Shown here: positions 54,721-63,414 of the stretch, in pieces
How positions within the stretch are numbered: the first letter of the stretch is position 1
Layout: each line of letters begins with the position of its first letter
Source of the DNA: Xanthomonas sp. DAR 80977
GTDB taxonomy: Bacteria > Pseudomonadota > Gammaproteobacteria > Xanthomonadales > Xanthomonadaceae
NCBI RefSeq assembly: GCF_041240605.1
Contig: NZ_CP162487.1
Coordinates: forward strand, 3,293,001-3,357,000
Length of the DNA: 64,000 nucleotides
Direction: 5' to 3'
Position numbers and translations under genes: made by a program
Notes under the pieces: generated by a model
Seen by the model: the letters and a program-made list of their open reading frames with translations, nothing else
Databases searched by the model: none
What the model was told of the DNA's origin: nothing

Positions 54721-54975
54721 GTGATCGCCCGCGCTCTCATCGCCTTGCTGCGCCTGTACCAGCGCTTCATCAGCCCCCTGCTGGGTCCGCGCTGCCGTTT
54801 CGTGCCCAGTTGCTCGGCCTATGCGGTCACCGCCATCGCCCGCTACGGCGCGCTGCGCGGGGGCTGGATGGCCGCCCGCCGCGTCGGCCGCTGCCACCCC
54901 TTCCATCCCGGCGGGTTCGACCCGGTGCCCGATCCCGCGGCGCCGCCGGCCTGCCGCTGCCCAGGAAAACACTGA
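54721..54975 (+). CDS. yidD: Membrane protein insertion efficiency factor YidD
   Basis: 84 residues: [31 protein letters not shown] and [12 protein letters not shown] are both hallmarks (quoted in part as [18 protein letters not shown]). Small amphipathic protein at the inner membrane near YidC. GTG at 54721 is the likely start; ATG 54697 in frame would add 8 residues. It directly abuts pyrC. Confidence 0.9.
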   Translation: MIARALIALLRLYQRFISPLLGPRCRFVPSCSAYAVTAIARYGALRGGWMAARRVGRCHPFHPGGFDPVPDPAAPPACRCPGKH

Positions 54976-56316
54976 ATGTCCTCGTCCTCCTCCACGCTCA
55001 TCGTCAACGCCCGCCTAGTCAACGAAGGCCACGAAACCCAGGGCGATCTGCGCATCGCCGACGGCCGCATCGCCGCCATCGCCCCGCAACTGGCCGCCCG
55101 CGACGGCGAGACCGTGGTCGATGCCGCCGGGCGTTGGCTGCTGCCCGGCATGATCGACGACCAGGTGCACTTCCGCGAACCCGGCCTGACCCACAAGGGC
55201 GACATCGCCAGCGAATCGGCGGCCGCGGTGGCCGGCGGCCTGACCAGCTTCATGGACATGCCCAACACCAACCCGCCGACCCTGGACGCGGCCGCGCTGC
55301 AGGCCAAGTACGATGCCGCCGGCGGCCGCGCCTGGGGCAACTACGGCTTCTACCTGGGCGCCAGCAACGACAACCTGGCCGCGATCCAGACCCTGGACCC
55401 GAAGACCGCGCCGGGGATCAAGGTGTTCATGGGCGCCTCCACCGGCAACATGCTGGTCGACAATCCGCAGACCCTGGACGCGATCTTCCGCGACGCGCCG
55501 ACCCCGATCATCACCCACTGCGAAGACACCCCGACCATCGACGCCACCCTGGCCGCGTTCAAGCAGAAGTACGGCGAGGCGCTGACCCCGGACATGCATC
55601 CGGACATCCGCTCGCGCGAGGCCTGCCTGAAGTCCTCGCAGCTGGCGGTGTCGCTGGCGCGCAAGCACGGCACCCGCCTGCACGTGCTGCACATCTCCAC
55701 CGCCGACGAACTGGCGCTGTTCGCGCCCGGCCCGATCCAGGGCAAGCGCATCACCGCCGAGACCTGCATCCACTTCCTGCGCTTCGACCGTGCCGACTAC
55801 GCCACGCTGGGCAACCTGATCAAGTGCAACCCGGCGATCAAGGACGCCAGCGACCGCGAGGCGCTGATCCGCGCGCTGGCCGAGGACGTGATCGACGTGC
55901 TCGCCACCGACCATGCGCCGCACACCTGGGAAGAGAAGAGCAAGCCGTACGCGCAGGCGCCGTCGGGCCTGCCGCTGGTGCAGTACGCGCTGGTCGCGGC
56001 GCTGGAGCTGGTCCACGAGGGCCGGCTCAGCGTGGCCCAGGTGGTGCACAAGTTCGCGCATGCGCCGGCGCTGCTGTTCGACGTGCAGCAGCGCGGCTTC
56101 CTGCGCGAGGGCTACCACGCCGACCTGGTGCTGATCGACGACACGCCCTTCACCGTGCGCCGCGAGGACATCCTGTCCAAGTGCGGCTGGTCGCCGTTCG
56201 AGGGCCGCAGCTTCCGCTCGAAGATCGCCGCGACCTGGGTCAACGGCGTGCTGGCCTGGGACGGCACCCGCCTGGTCGGCAGCCCGAACGGGCAGCGCCT
56301 GGCGTTCGACCGCTGA
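54976..56316 (+). CDS. pyrC: Dihydroorotase
   Basis: 446 residues, amidohydrolase fold. Metal-binding DDQVHFREPG (about 61-70), MPNTNPPT, the catalytic Asp in LATDHAPHTWEEK and ITAETCIHFLRF. It closes carbamoyl aspartate to dihydroorotate in pyrimidine synthesis. Starts one base after yidD; the stop overlaps the M23 gene start (TGATG). Confidence 0.95.
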   Translation: MSSSSSTLIVNARLVNEGHETQGDLRIADGRIAAIAPQLAARDGETVVDAAGRWLLPGMIDDQVHFREPGLTHKGDIASESAAAVAGGLTSFMDMPNTNPPTLDAAALQAKYDAAGGRAWGNYGFYLGASNDNLAAIQTLDPKTAPGIKVFMGASTGNMLVDNPQTLDAIFRDAPTPIITHCEDTPTIDATLAAFKQKYGEALTPDMHPDIRSREACLKSSQLAVSLARKHGTRLHVLHISTADELALFAPGPIQGKRITAETCIHFLRFDRADYATLGNLIKCNPAIKDASDREALIRALAEDVIDVLATDHAPHTWEEKSKPYAQAPSGLPLVQYALVAALELVHEGRLSVAQVVHKFAHAPALLFDVQQRGFLREGYHADLVLIDDTPFTVRREDILSKCGWSPFEGRSFRSKIAATWVNGVLAWDGTRLVGSPNGQRLAFDR

Positions 56317-57176
56317 TGCGGCGCGCCGTGTTGCCGGGCGCCGCGCTGGCGCTCGGCCTGCTGGCGTCGGCGCTGGCGATGCCGTCGCTGCAGGCGCAGA
56401 CCGGCTCCGCCGCCAGCGCCGACACGCGCAGCGTGTTCCCTGCCAGCGCCTCGCAGGGCGCGCTGGTGATCGGCAAGGTGCCGCCCGGCAGCCGCGTGCA
56501 GTACGCCGGGCGCACGCTGCGGGTCAGCGGCTACGGCAGCGTGGTGTTCGGCATCGGCCGCGACGAACGCGGCCCGCTGCGGCTGCTGGTGCAGCGCGCC
56601 GACGGCGGCAGCGACACCATCGACATCGCGGTGACCCCGCGCGACTGGCCGCTGGAGCGCGTCAACGGCGTGCCGCCGAAGACGGTCAACCCGCCGCCGG
56701 CGATCGCCGAGCGGATCAAGCGCGAACAGGCGCAGGTCGTCGCTGCGCGCGACCGCGACGACGACCGCACCGATTTCGCCGCACCCTTCATCTGGCCAGT
56801 GCAGGGCCGCATCAGCGGCCGCTTCGGCAATGCCCGCGTGTACAACGGGCAACCCGGCGCCGGCCACTCCGGCATGGACATCGCCGTGCCCACCGGCACC
56901 CCGGTCAAGGCGCCCGCGGCGGGCGTGGTCACCTTCGCCGCGCCGGACCTGTACCTGACCGGCGGCACCGTGCTGCTCGACCACGGCTACGGGGTCAGCT
57001 CGAATTTCCTGCACCTGTCGCGGATCGACGTGAAGGTCGGCGACCGCCTCGCCCAGGGCCAGGTGCTCGGCGCGGTCGGCGCCACCGGGCGCGCCACCGG
57101 TCCGCATCTGCACTGGGGGATGAACTGGTTTGATGTAAGGATCGATCCGCTGTTGGTGCTGGAGCGCACGAAGTAA
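56316..57176 (+). CDS. M23-family peptidase (LysM-less, periplasmic)
   Basis: 286 residues: signal peptide (cleaved near LQAQ-TGS), N-terminal beta domain (about 30-130), and a C-terminal M23 domain with GHSGMDIAVPTGTPVKAP (His, Asp) and GPHLHWGMNW (His-x-His), the full lysostaphin-type zinc site. It should cut peptidoglycan cross-links or act as an amidase activator. Overlaps pyrC. The last 12 codons plus about 80 bases downstream are duplicated at 58490, on the other side of an IS element. Confidence 0.92.
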   Translation: MRRAVLPGAALALGLLASALAMPSLQAQTGSAASADTRSVFPASASQGALVIGKVPPGSRVQYAGRTLRVSGYGSVVFGIGRDERGPLRLLVQRADGGSDTIDIAVTPRDWPLERVNGVPPKTVNPPPAIAERIKREQAQVVAARDRDDDRTDFAAPFIWPVQGRISGRFGNARVYNGQPGAGHSGMDIAVPTGTPVKAPAAGVVTFAAPDLYLTGGTVLLDHGYGVSSNFLHLSRIDVKVGDRLAQGQVLGAVGATGRATGPHLHWGMNWFDVRIDPLLVLERTK

Positions 57177-57254
57177 CCGCTTGTGCTTTTTTTGTAGGAG
57201 CGGCTTCAGCCGCGACAGGCTTTACCGGTAAGGCCCGTCGCGACTGAAGTCGCT
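57127..57254 (+). repeat. Left copy of a ~127-bp direct repeat flanking the IS element
   Basis: From GGTTTGATGTAAGGATCGAT (M23 gene end) through GAGCGCACGAAGTAACC to a REP unit ending GCGACTGAAGTCGCT. The right copy is at 58490-58617 with about 94% match by eye. The copy here includes the true 3' end of the M23 gene and the REP-like hairpin at about 57192-57254. Confidence 0.88.
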
Positions 57255-57269
57255 TGTGTCTTCTACGGG

Positions 57270-57465
57270 TCTATCGTTGAGGTGAGAGCGGAGTGCGGCA
57301 GGCCGCTAAGTCGCAGTGCGTCGCAAGCACGGGTAGGAGTCAGGGCCGCCGCACTCCGTTTCTCCTGCCCCACAAGCCCGAACAGTTGCCTGAGCCGTGA
57401 GCTCGAACCGACAAGCATGGGCATCGGCAGGAGATCTCTCGTCCCTGAGTCTACTGCGGAGAACG
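57270..57465 (+). ncRNA. Candidate bridge RNA region of the IS110 element
   Basis: Non-coding sequence before the transposase has an inverted pair GGAGTGCGGC (57290-57299) and GCCGCACTCC (57348-57357) that would close a hairpin of about 68 bases, then a second structured stretch (CCTGAGCCGTGAGCTCGAAC). IS110 recombinases use a structured RNA from their non-coding end to choose donor and target. Boundaries and loops were not modelled. Confidence 0.35.
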
Positions 57466-57468
57466 TCC

Positions 57469-58398
57469 ATGTCGCTGCAACGCTTTGTCGGGATTGATGT
57501 CGCCAAGGCCGAACTGGCCATTCATGTCTTGCCGGACGGGCTGGACTGGACCCAGGCCAATACGCCCGAGGGGCAGGCCCGCCTGGCCCTGCGGCTGGCC
57601 TCGCTGGGATGCGAGCGGATCGTGCTGGAAGCCAGCGGCGGCTACGAACGGGCGGTCCTGCAAGTGCTGTCACAGGCTGGCCTGCCCGTGCTCCGGCTGT
57701 CTGCCCAGCGCCCCCGGGCGCTGGCGCACGCGTTGGGGCTCAAGGCCAAGACCGACGCCCTGGATGCGCGGTTGCTGGCCGTGGCGGCCCAATGCCTCCC
57801 CGGTCAGCCCACTGCCGTGCTGCCTGCGCCAGTGCAAGCGCTGCGCGAACTGCTTCACCTGCGCAGCACCCTGGTCGCCCAGCGCGATGCGCAGCGCCGG
57901 TGCATGGAGCACGTGACCTGCGAGGCGGTGCGTGGCCAGTGGCTCGAGGTGATCGCGCTGCTGCAACAGCGCATCAAGGAGATCTCCCGGCAAATCGCCC
58001 AGGTCGGTGCGGCCTGTTCACGCTTGCCGACCGTGCCTGGGCTTGGCCCGATCCTGCGCGCCACCCTGGCGGCCCGGCTTCCCGAACTGGGCAGCGTGCC
58101 ACCGCGCAAGATCGCCGCCTTGGTCGGGCTGGCGCCGTTCAATCGAGACAGCGGCCGCTGGCACGGCCAACGCCGCATCCAGGGCGGACGCGCCGACGTG
58201 CGGCGGGTGCTGTACATGGCCACCTGGGCCGCGATCCGTGCAGGCTCGCCGCTGTCACACACCTACGCACGCCTGACCAGCGCAGGCAAACCCGCCAAGG
58301 TCGCCATCGTCGCGTGCATGCACAAGTACCTGCGATGGCTCAACGCCATCGCACGCGATCAGGCACCTTACAGCCCCCCTGCGATCGCTTCTGCATGA
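57469..58398 (+). CDS. IS110-family transposase
   Basis: 309 residues. N-terminal RuvC-like DEDD domain: FVGIDVAKAELAIHVL (Asp), IVLEASGGYERAVL (Glu), and KTDALDARLLA (Asp, Asp). C-terminal transposase_20 domain: LPTVPGLGPILRATLAARL, IAALVGLAPFNRDSGRWHG and GGRADVRRVLYMATWAAIR, where the family catalytic Ser lies. Length is full and the frame intact, so the enzyme could be active. ATG 57469 chosen at the family start. Confidence 0.93.
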   Translation: MSLQRFVGIDVAKAELAIHVLPDGLDWTQANTPEGQARLALRLASLGCERIVLEASGGYERAVLQVLSQAGLPVLRLSAQRPRALAHALGLKAKTDALDARLLAVAAQCLPGQPTAVLPAPVQALRELLHLRSTLVAQRDAQRRCMEHVTCEAVRGQWLEVIALLQQRIKEISRQIAQVGAACSRLPTVPGLGPILRATLAARLPELGSVPPRKIAALVGLAPFNRDSGRWHGQRRIQGGRADVRRVLYMATWAAIRAGSPLSHTYARLTSAGKPAKVAIVACMHKYLRWLNAIARDQAPYSPPAIASA

Positions 58399-58489
58399 CA
58401 GTTGACTCCTACAACAAGCTGGCAGTTCACCCGCTGCGGCGCGCGGCGGCGCGTTCGTCAACTCCGCAACCGAGGCGTTCGTCTTGCGC

Positions 58490-58617
58490 GGTTCGATGTA
58501 AGGATCGATCCGCTGTTGGTGCTGGAGCGCACCAAGTAACCGTTTGTACTTTTTTGTAGGAGCGGCTTCAGCCGCGACGGGCTTTACCGGTAGAGCCCGT
58601 CGCGACTGAAGTCGCTC
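58490..58617 (+). repeat. Right copy of the ~127-bp direct repeat flanking the IS element
   Basis: GGTTCGATGTAAGGATCGAT through GAGCGCACCAAGTAACC, matching the M23 gene 3' end (residues RIDPLLVLERTK and stop) and the following REP hairpin. Since there is no upstream M23 sequence here, this is a 3' fragment only. Confidence 0.88.
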
Positions 58618-58850
58618 CCACAAAAGTCGCTCCCACGAATGTCGAAGGACGTTCGCCCCTTTCTGTAGAAACAGCTTCAGTCACGGGCGGCGCAGCGGTG
58701 AACCTTCCGGCTTCGGACATGGTCGCGGCTGAAGCCACTCCTACAGTGCACGCCGCAAATGCCCGCACACCTTGTATGAGCGGCTTCAGCCGCGACCGAC
58801 ACTGTCCGCTGAAGCACTGTCGCGGCCGACGCAGCTCCTGCATCGCCGCC
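58553..58850. repeat. Cluster of REP-like hairpins
   Basis: At least five units of the GTAGGAGCGGCTTCAGCCGC family in both directions (near 58555, 58597, 58660, 58725 and 58780), some degenerate (AGAAACAGCTTCAGTCACG). It ends just before the YiiX-like gene stop and overlaps the right direct repeat. No gene lies in 58399-58855. Confidence 0.82.
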
Positions 58851-58855
58851 TGGCG

Positions 58856-59812
58856 CTACACCGGCGCGTCCTCCGCCTGCAGCAGCCGGCCCAGCACCAC
58901 GTGCGAGGGGCTGTTGGCCAGGTCCAGCGGCATCACCAACTTGGGGTTGGGGTGCGGCAGCGGCGTCGGCGTGGCGTCGTCCGCGGCCTCCACCAGCAGC
59001 GAGCCGTCGTCCAGCGCCTGCGTGGTCACCGGCAGCGGGTCCAGGCCCAGCCCGGCGCGGACCGCGTTGGCGCGCAAGGCCAGCTCGTCGTCGCCGACCG
59101 TGGTCAGCGACGCCGCCACCATGCTCGCCGGTGCCCCTTCCACCGCGGCCAGGCGCTGCGCCACGTCGCCGAGCGCTTGCTGCCGCTTGGGATGCAGCAA
59201 CTGCCAGACCTCCTCCCACAGCGCCTTCCAGTCCAGGTCCGGGAACGGCAGGTGGGTCGGTCCGCTCAGCACGATCTGCGGCGCCAGCCGGCCGCTCGGC
59301 TGCGCGTCGCATTCGGCCAGGGCGCGATATACCACCTCGCTGCACACCATGTGCGAGGGGTTGTCGTTGACCAGGTGGTCCAGCGCCTCGCGCACCACGA
59401 TCCGCGCCAGCCAGTGCTGCGGCCACTTGCCGCGGATCGCCACCAGCAGGCCCAGCGTGGCCAGGCTGTCGAGCGGATACGGCACGCCGAGCAGCGACTG
59501 CGCCTTGGCCAGCACGCTGGCGCGATCGGCATCCTCGAGCGCGACGCCGGCGTAGCTGAGCGGGCGATAGGCGTCGATCAGCAGGTAGTCGGCGGTATCG
59601 GCCAGCCGCTGCTGCAGCGGATAGCGGCGCACGCCGCTGGCCGCGGCCTCGATGAGGTCGCCCTGGTCGGCCACGATCGCCGCATGGCTGTAGATGCTGT
59701 CGCCGCACCAGGCGATCAGTTCCGAGACCGGACCGCGGCCCAGTTGCAGCAGGATGTCGGCGACACGCAGTTGCGCGGGATCGAGCGCGGAGACGGCGGG
59801 GCTTGCGGTCAT
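58856..59812 (-). CDS. YiiX/YebB-like permuted NlpC/P60 cysteine hydrolase
   Basis: 318 residues. The permuted papain-like order is seen: GDSIYSHAAIVADQG (His) first and MVCSEVVYRAL (Cys) later, with LIEAAASGVRRYPL between. Family members are predicted lipid or peptidoglycan thiol hydrolases. The C-terminal part (about 225-318) is a less conserved domain rich in Ala, Leu and Asp. ATG overlaps the stop of the diguanylate cyclase (ATGA), so the two are translated together. Confidence 0.83.
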   Translation of the reverse strand: MTASPAVSALDPAQLRVADILLQLGRGPVSELIAWCGDSIYSHAAIVADQGDLIEAAASGVRRYPLQQRLADTADYLLIDAYRPLSYAGVALEDADRASVLAKAQSLLGVPYPLDSLATLGLLVAIRGKWPQHWLARIVVREALDHLVNDNPSHMVCSEVVYRALAECDAQPSGRLAPQIVLSGPTHLPFPDLDWKALWEEVWQLLHPKRQQALGDVAQRLAAVEGAPASMVAASLTTVGDDELALRANAVRAGLGLDPLPVTTQALDDGSLLVEAADDATPTPLPHPNPKLVMPLDLANSPSHVVLGRLLQAEDAPV

Positions 59813-61497
59813 GGCAGGGACTCCTCGTGGGTGGACGTGATCGGCGATACGCTGACCCGGTTGCGGCCGGCGGCCTTGCTGGCGTAGAGCGCGGCGTCGG
59901 CGCGCTGCAGCAGCGACTCGATGCTCTCGCCCGGCTGCCATTGGGCCACGCCCACGCTCAACGTGCATGACAGGGTCTGCCCGCCATGCTGCAGCGGGTG
60001 TTCGTGCAAATGCCGGCGGATGTCCTCGGCCACGCGCTGCGCCGCGGACAGGGTCGCCCCCGGCATCAGCAACAGCATCTCGTCGCCGCCCTGGCGGCCG
60101 AGGGTGTCGGTGCTGCGCAGGCGCGCACGGGCGCACGCGGCGACCCAGCGCAGGCAGTCGTCGCCGGCGGCATGGCCATGCACGTCGTTGATGCGCTTGA
60201 AGTGGTCGATGTCGATATAGGCCACGGCCAGCGGTTGCGCGGCGGCGGCGGCATCCAGCAGCGCCTGCGCCAGGCGCTGCTGCAGCGCCGCGCGGGTCAG
60301 CATGCCAGTGAGGCCGTCCACCGTCGCCAGCCGGCTCACCCGGTCGCGGTCGCGGCGCAGCTCCAGCATCTGCTCGGCCAGGCCGATCGTCACCAGCAGG
60401 CAGGAACTGGCCAGCGCCAGGCTCATGCCGTGCGCCACCCAGGGCGTGGCCTGGTCCAGGCGCAGCCATCCGCTCAGTTCCAGGCAGCGCAACACGCAGA
60501 AGGTCAGCAGCGGCGCCCACGACGCCAGCAGGTGCCAGGCGTAGCGCTGCCCGCGCAGGGCGAGCAGCAGCGAGCACGGCAGCAGCAACATGGCGCCAAG
60601 GATCAGCGCGAGGTTGCCCAGCAGGCTCAGCCAGGACGCCGTCGACACCAGGCAGGCCGCGGCGATGCACAGCAGGAACGTGGCGCAGGCCTGCAGCACC
60701 CGGTCCAGCCGCGGCAGCTGCCGGTGCATTTCCAGCTGCCGGCGCTGGAAGTTGATGATGAAGAAGCCGCCGAGCGCCGCCACGATCCGCATCGGCGCCG
60801 GCGAGGAGGCGAACAGCACGTCCAGGCCCGGCACCACCCGCGCCTCGCCGCCGATGCCCAGCAGGTACAGCAGCACGCACATCACGTTGGCGGTGAAGTA
60901 GCCGTAGACCGGCTCGCGCAGGCGCGCCCACAGCGCGATGGCCAGGATCGCCAGCACCGCGGTCGAGCCGATGATGAAGGCGCGCCAGCCCACATAGTGC
61001 AGATCGTCGCGGTGCACCTGCGCCAGCGGCGCGATCGCCACCGGCATCGGAATCGCCGCCGGCGCGTGCACCCGCAGCCACACCGAGGCGCCCTGCGGCA
61101 GGCCGTGCGGCAAGGCGATCACCAGCGCGCGGGTCGAATAGCGCAGGTCGGCGTCGGCGCCGTACAGCGCGTGCCGGGTCGGCGCGGCCTGGCCGGGCAC
61201 CCAGGCTTCCACCCGGGTCAGGTACGGCGCCTGCAGCACCAGCTGCGGATCGCCGTCGGCCGCGATCGCGCGATCGGCGCGCACCCGCCACCAGGTCGGC
61301 GTCTTCAGCGGCTCGTATAGGGAACTGCCGTGCGGGTCGTCCTGCAGTTGCGCCGAGTGCGCGCCCGCCATCACCTCCGCGGCGGGCGGATCGGCCGCCA
61401 GGCGCTGCAGGTGCACGCCCTGCGCGGTCGCGGCCGCGGCCACGCACAGACACGGCAACAGCACCAGCCAACGGGACCAGCGGCACAGGCGCGGCAT
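59809..61497 (-). CDS. 7TMR-DISM diguanylate cyclase
   Basis: 562 residues: signal peptide (after MPRLCRWSRW), periplasmic DISM-like beta domain (about 30-170), seven membrane helices (about 180-385), a short coiled coil (EQMLELRRDRDRVSR) and GGDEF domain with DGLTGMLTRAAL, DIDHFKRINDVHGHAAGD and active loop RQGGDEMLLL. The loop is GGDEM, which keeps the needed GGDE. No RxxD inhibitory site is clear. It should make cyclic-di-GMP in response to a periplasmic ligand, perhaps carbohydrate or peptidoglycan-related. ATG 61497 chosen at the signal peptide; the frame continues 47 codons. Confidence 0.9.
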   Translation of the reverse strand: MPRLCRWSRWLVLLPCLCVAAAATAQGVHLQRLAADPPAAEVMAGAHSAQLQDDPHGSSLYEPLKTPTWWRVRADRAIAADGDPQLVLQAPYLTRVEAWVPGQAAPTRHALYGADADLRYSTRALVIALPHGLPQGASVWLRVHAPAAIPMPVAIAPLAQVHRDDLHYVGWRAFIIGSTAVLAILAIALWARLREPVYGYFTANVMCVLLYLLGIGGEARVVPGLDVLFASSPAPMRIVAALGGFFIINFQRRQLEMHRQLPRLDRVLQACATFLLCIAAACLVSTASWLSLLGNLALILGAMLLLPCSLLLALRGQRYAWHLLASWAPLLTFCVLRCLELSGWLRLDQATPWVAHGMSLALASSCLLVTIGLAEQMLELRRDRDRVSRLATVDGLTGMLTRAALQQRLAQALLDAAAAAQPLAVAYIDIDHFKRINDVHGHAAGDDCLRWVAACARARLRSTDTLGRQGGDEMLLLMPGATLSAAQRVAEDIRRHLHEHPLQHGGQTLSCTLSVGVAQWQPGESIESLLQRADAALYASKAAGRNRVSVSPITSTHEESLP

Positions 61498-61997
61498 GCG
61501 TCGATCAGGGCCTGTCGGCGCGAGGGAAACGGGCCGCATCGACGCACCCGGCGCGCACGCGCTGGTGCCTGGCGCCGCGGCCGGCCGGCCGCTGGCCGGC
61601 GTCGCGCGCAACGTCCCGGGCGCCGGACGCGACGGCACGCCGACGGGCCGTGCCTGGGCGCGCCCGCTGCGGCATCGTCACCTGCTCGCTCATCGGCATG
61701 AATCCACTCTCGATCTTCCTCGTCGCGTCCGCGCCAGGCACGGCGTGGCCCGTCCCCACCGGACCGACGGCCCCCTGAAATCCATGCAGAAGGATAGCGC
61801 AGCCGTCGCCGCCGATCGTATCCAAATGCGGCCGCGGCCCGGACCCGCGCCGCCATGCTGCTTTGCGGTATAACCGTGAAGCGACCGGCCTACGCCGCCG
61901 GCCCGGCGCCGGCAACGGCGCGCAATGCGCAATCGCAGTCCCCGCGGGTCCCACCGCGGCGTTCGCTCTCCCTCCCCCCGTCCAGGAGATGTGCGCA
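61498..61997. other. Divergent intergenic region between diguanylate cyclase and ethanolamine permease
   Basis: 500 bases, GC-rich. Possible upstream extensions of the cyclase (Met at 61539 and 61638) are weak. A TATAAC at about 61868 may be a -10 element for the permease. No RNA gene or ethanolamine riboregulator seen. Confidence 0.45.
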
Positions 61998-63365
61998 ATG
62001 ACGATCGACAAGCTCAAACCCACCCTCGGCACCCTGCACCTGTGGGGCATCGCCGTGGGCCTGGTGATCTCCGGCGAATACTTCGGCTGGAGCTATGGCT
62101 GGGGCGCCGCCGGCACCCTCGGCTTCCTGGTCACCACCATTCTGGTGGCGGTGATGTACACCTGTTTCATCTTCAGCTTCACCGAGCTGACCACCGCCAT
62201 CCCCAACGCCGGCGGCCCGTTCGCCTACAGCCTGCGCGCGTTCGGCACCGCCGGCGGGATGATCGCCGGCATCGCCACCCTGATCGAGTTCGTGTTCGCG
62301 CCGCCGGCGATCGCGATGGCGATCGGCGCCTACCTCAACGTGCAGTTCCCGACCCTGGACCCGCGCCTGGCCGCGGTCGGCGCCTATGCCATCTTCATGA
62401 CCTTGAACATCCTCGGCGTCGGCATCGCCGCCACCTTCGAACTGATCGTCACCGTGCTGGCGGTGATCGAGCTGCTGGTGTTCATGGGCGTGGTCGCGCC
62501 GGGCTTCAGCGTGGCCAACTTCGTGCGCGGCGGCTGGGCCGGGTCGGACACGTTCAGCGTGGCGGCGATCGGCGGCATCTTCGCCGCGATCCCGTTCGCG
62601 ATCTGGTTCTTCCTGGCGATCGAGGGCGCGGCGATGGCCGCCGAGGAGGCCAAGGACCCCAGGCGCACCATCCCGCGCGCCTACATCGCCGGCATCCTGA
62701 CCCTGGTGACGCTGGCGTTCGGGGTGATGATCATGGCCGGCGGCGTCGGCGACTGGCGCACCCTGTCCAACATCAACGATCCGCTGCCGCAGGCGATGAA
62801 GGCGGTGGTCGGGCATAACTCGACCTGGCTGCACATGCTGGTGTGGATCGGCCTGTTCGGCCTGGTGGCCAGCTTCCACGGCATCATCCTCGGCTATTCG
62901 CGGCAGTTCTTCGCGCTGGCGCGCGCCGGCTTCCTGCCGCACGGCCTGGCCAGGCTGTCGCGCTTCCGCACCCCGCACCGGGCGATCCTGGCCGGCGGCG
63001 TGGTCGGCGTGGCGGCGATCTACAGCGACGGGCTGGTGCAGGTGCAGGGCATGTCGCTGACCGCGGCGATGATCACCATGTCGGTGTTCGGCGCGATCGT
63101 CATGTACATCATGAGCATGCTCAGCCTGTTCAAGCTGCGCCGCGCCGAGCCGCAACTGCCGCGCAGCTACCGCGCGCCGGGCTATCCGCTGGTGCCGGCG
63201 CTGGCGCTGCTGCTGGCGGTGGTGTGCCTGGCGGCGATGGTGTGGTTCAACGCGCTGCTGGCGCTGCTGTTCCTGGGCCTGATGCTGCTCGGCGCGGGCT
63301 GCTGCGCGCTGAGCCTGCGCGGCAACGGCGGCATTGTCGCCGCCGAGGCCGGCGGCGAGGCATGA
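61998..63365 (+). CDS. eat: Ethanolamine permease
   Basis: 455 residues with 12 membrane helices, APC superfamily. GISGEYFGWSYGWG-type start (VISGEYFGWSYGWG), ELTTAIPNAGGPFAYSLRAFG, FFLAIEGAAMAAEEAKDPRR and LGYSRQFFALARAGFLP all fit the Eat ethanolamine transporters. The following eutB gene makes ethanolamine import very likely. AGGAG site 9 bases before ATG 61998. Confidence 0.93.
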   Translation: MTIDKLKPTLGTLHLWGIAVGLVISGEYFGWSYGWGAAGTLGFLVTTILVAVMYTCFIFSFTELTTAIPNAGGPFAYSLRAFGTAGGMIAGIATLIEFVFAPPAIAMAIGAYLNVQFPTLDPRLAAVGAYAIFMTLNILGVGIAATFELIVTVLAVIELLVFMGVVAPGFSVANFVRGGWAGSDTFSVAAIGGIFAAIPFAIWFFLAIEGAAMAAEEAKDPRRTIPRAYIAGILTLVTLAFGVMIMAGGVGDWRTLSNINDPLPQAMKAVVGHNSTWLHMLVWIGLFGLVASFHGIILGYSRQFFALARAGFLPHGLARLSRFRTPHRAILAGGVVGVAAIYSDGLVQVQGMSLTAAMITMSVFGAIVMYIMSMLSLFKLRRAEPQLPRSYRAPGYPLVPALALLLAVVCLAAMVWFNALLALLFLGLMLLGAGCCALSLRGNGGIVAAEAGGEA

Positions 63366-63414
63366 TCGACGACACGGCGCCGGCGCCGCGCAGGCGCCGG
63401 CGGGAGGACCCGGC

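Larger units (their letters stand above)
57255..58489 (+). mobile_element. IS110-family insertion sequence region
   Basis: The interval between the two direct repeats, about 1.2 kb, holds one IS110-type transposase gene with about 210 bases upstream and 90 downstream. Exact ends are unclear since this family often lacks terminal inverted repeats and makes no or short target duplications. The element sits just after the M23 gene. Confidence 0.75.

Noticed and set aside
58490..58617. The flanking direct repeat as an IS target-site duplication
   Set aside because: It is about 127 bp with several differences and includes coding sequence; IS110 elements do not make such long duplications.
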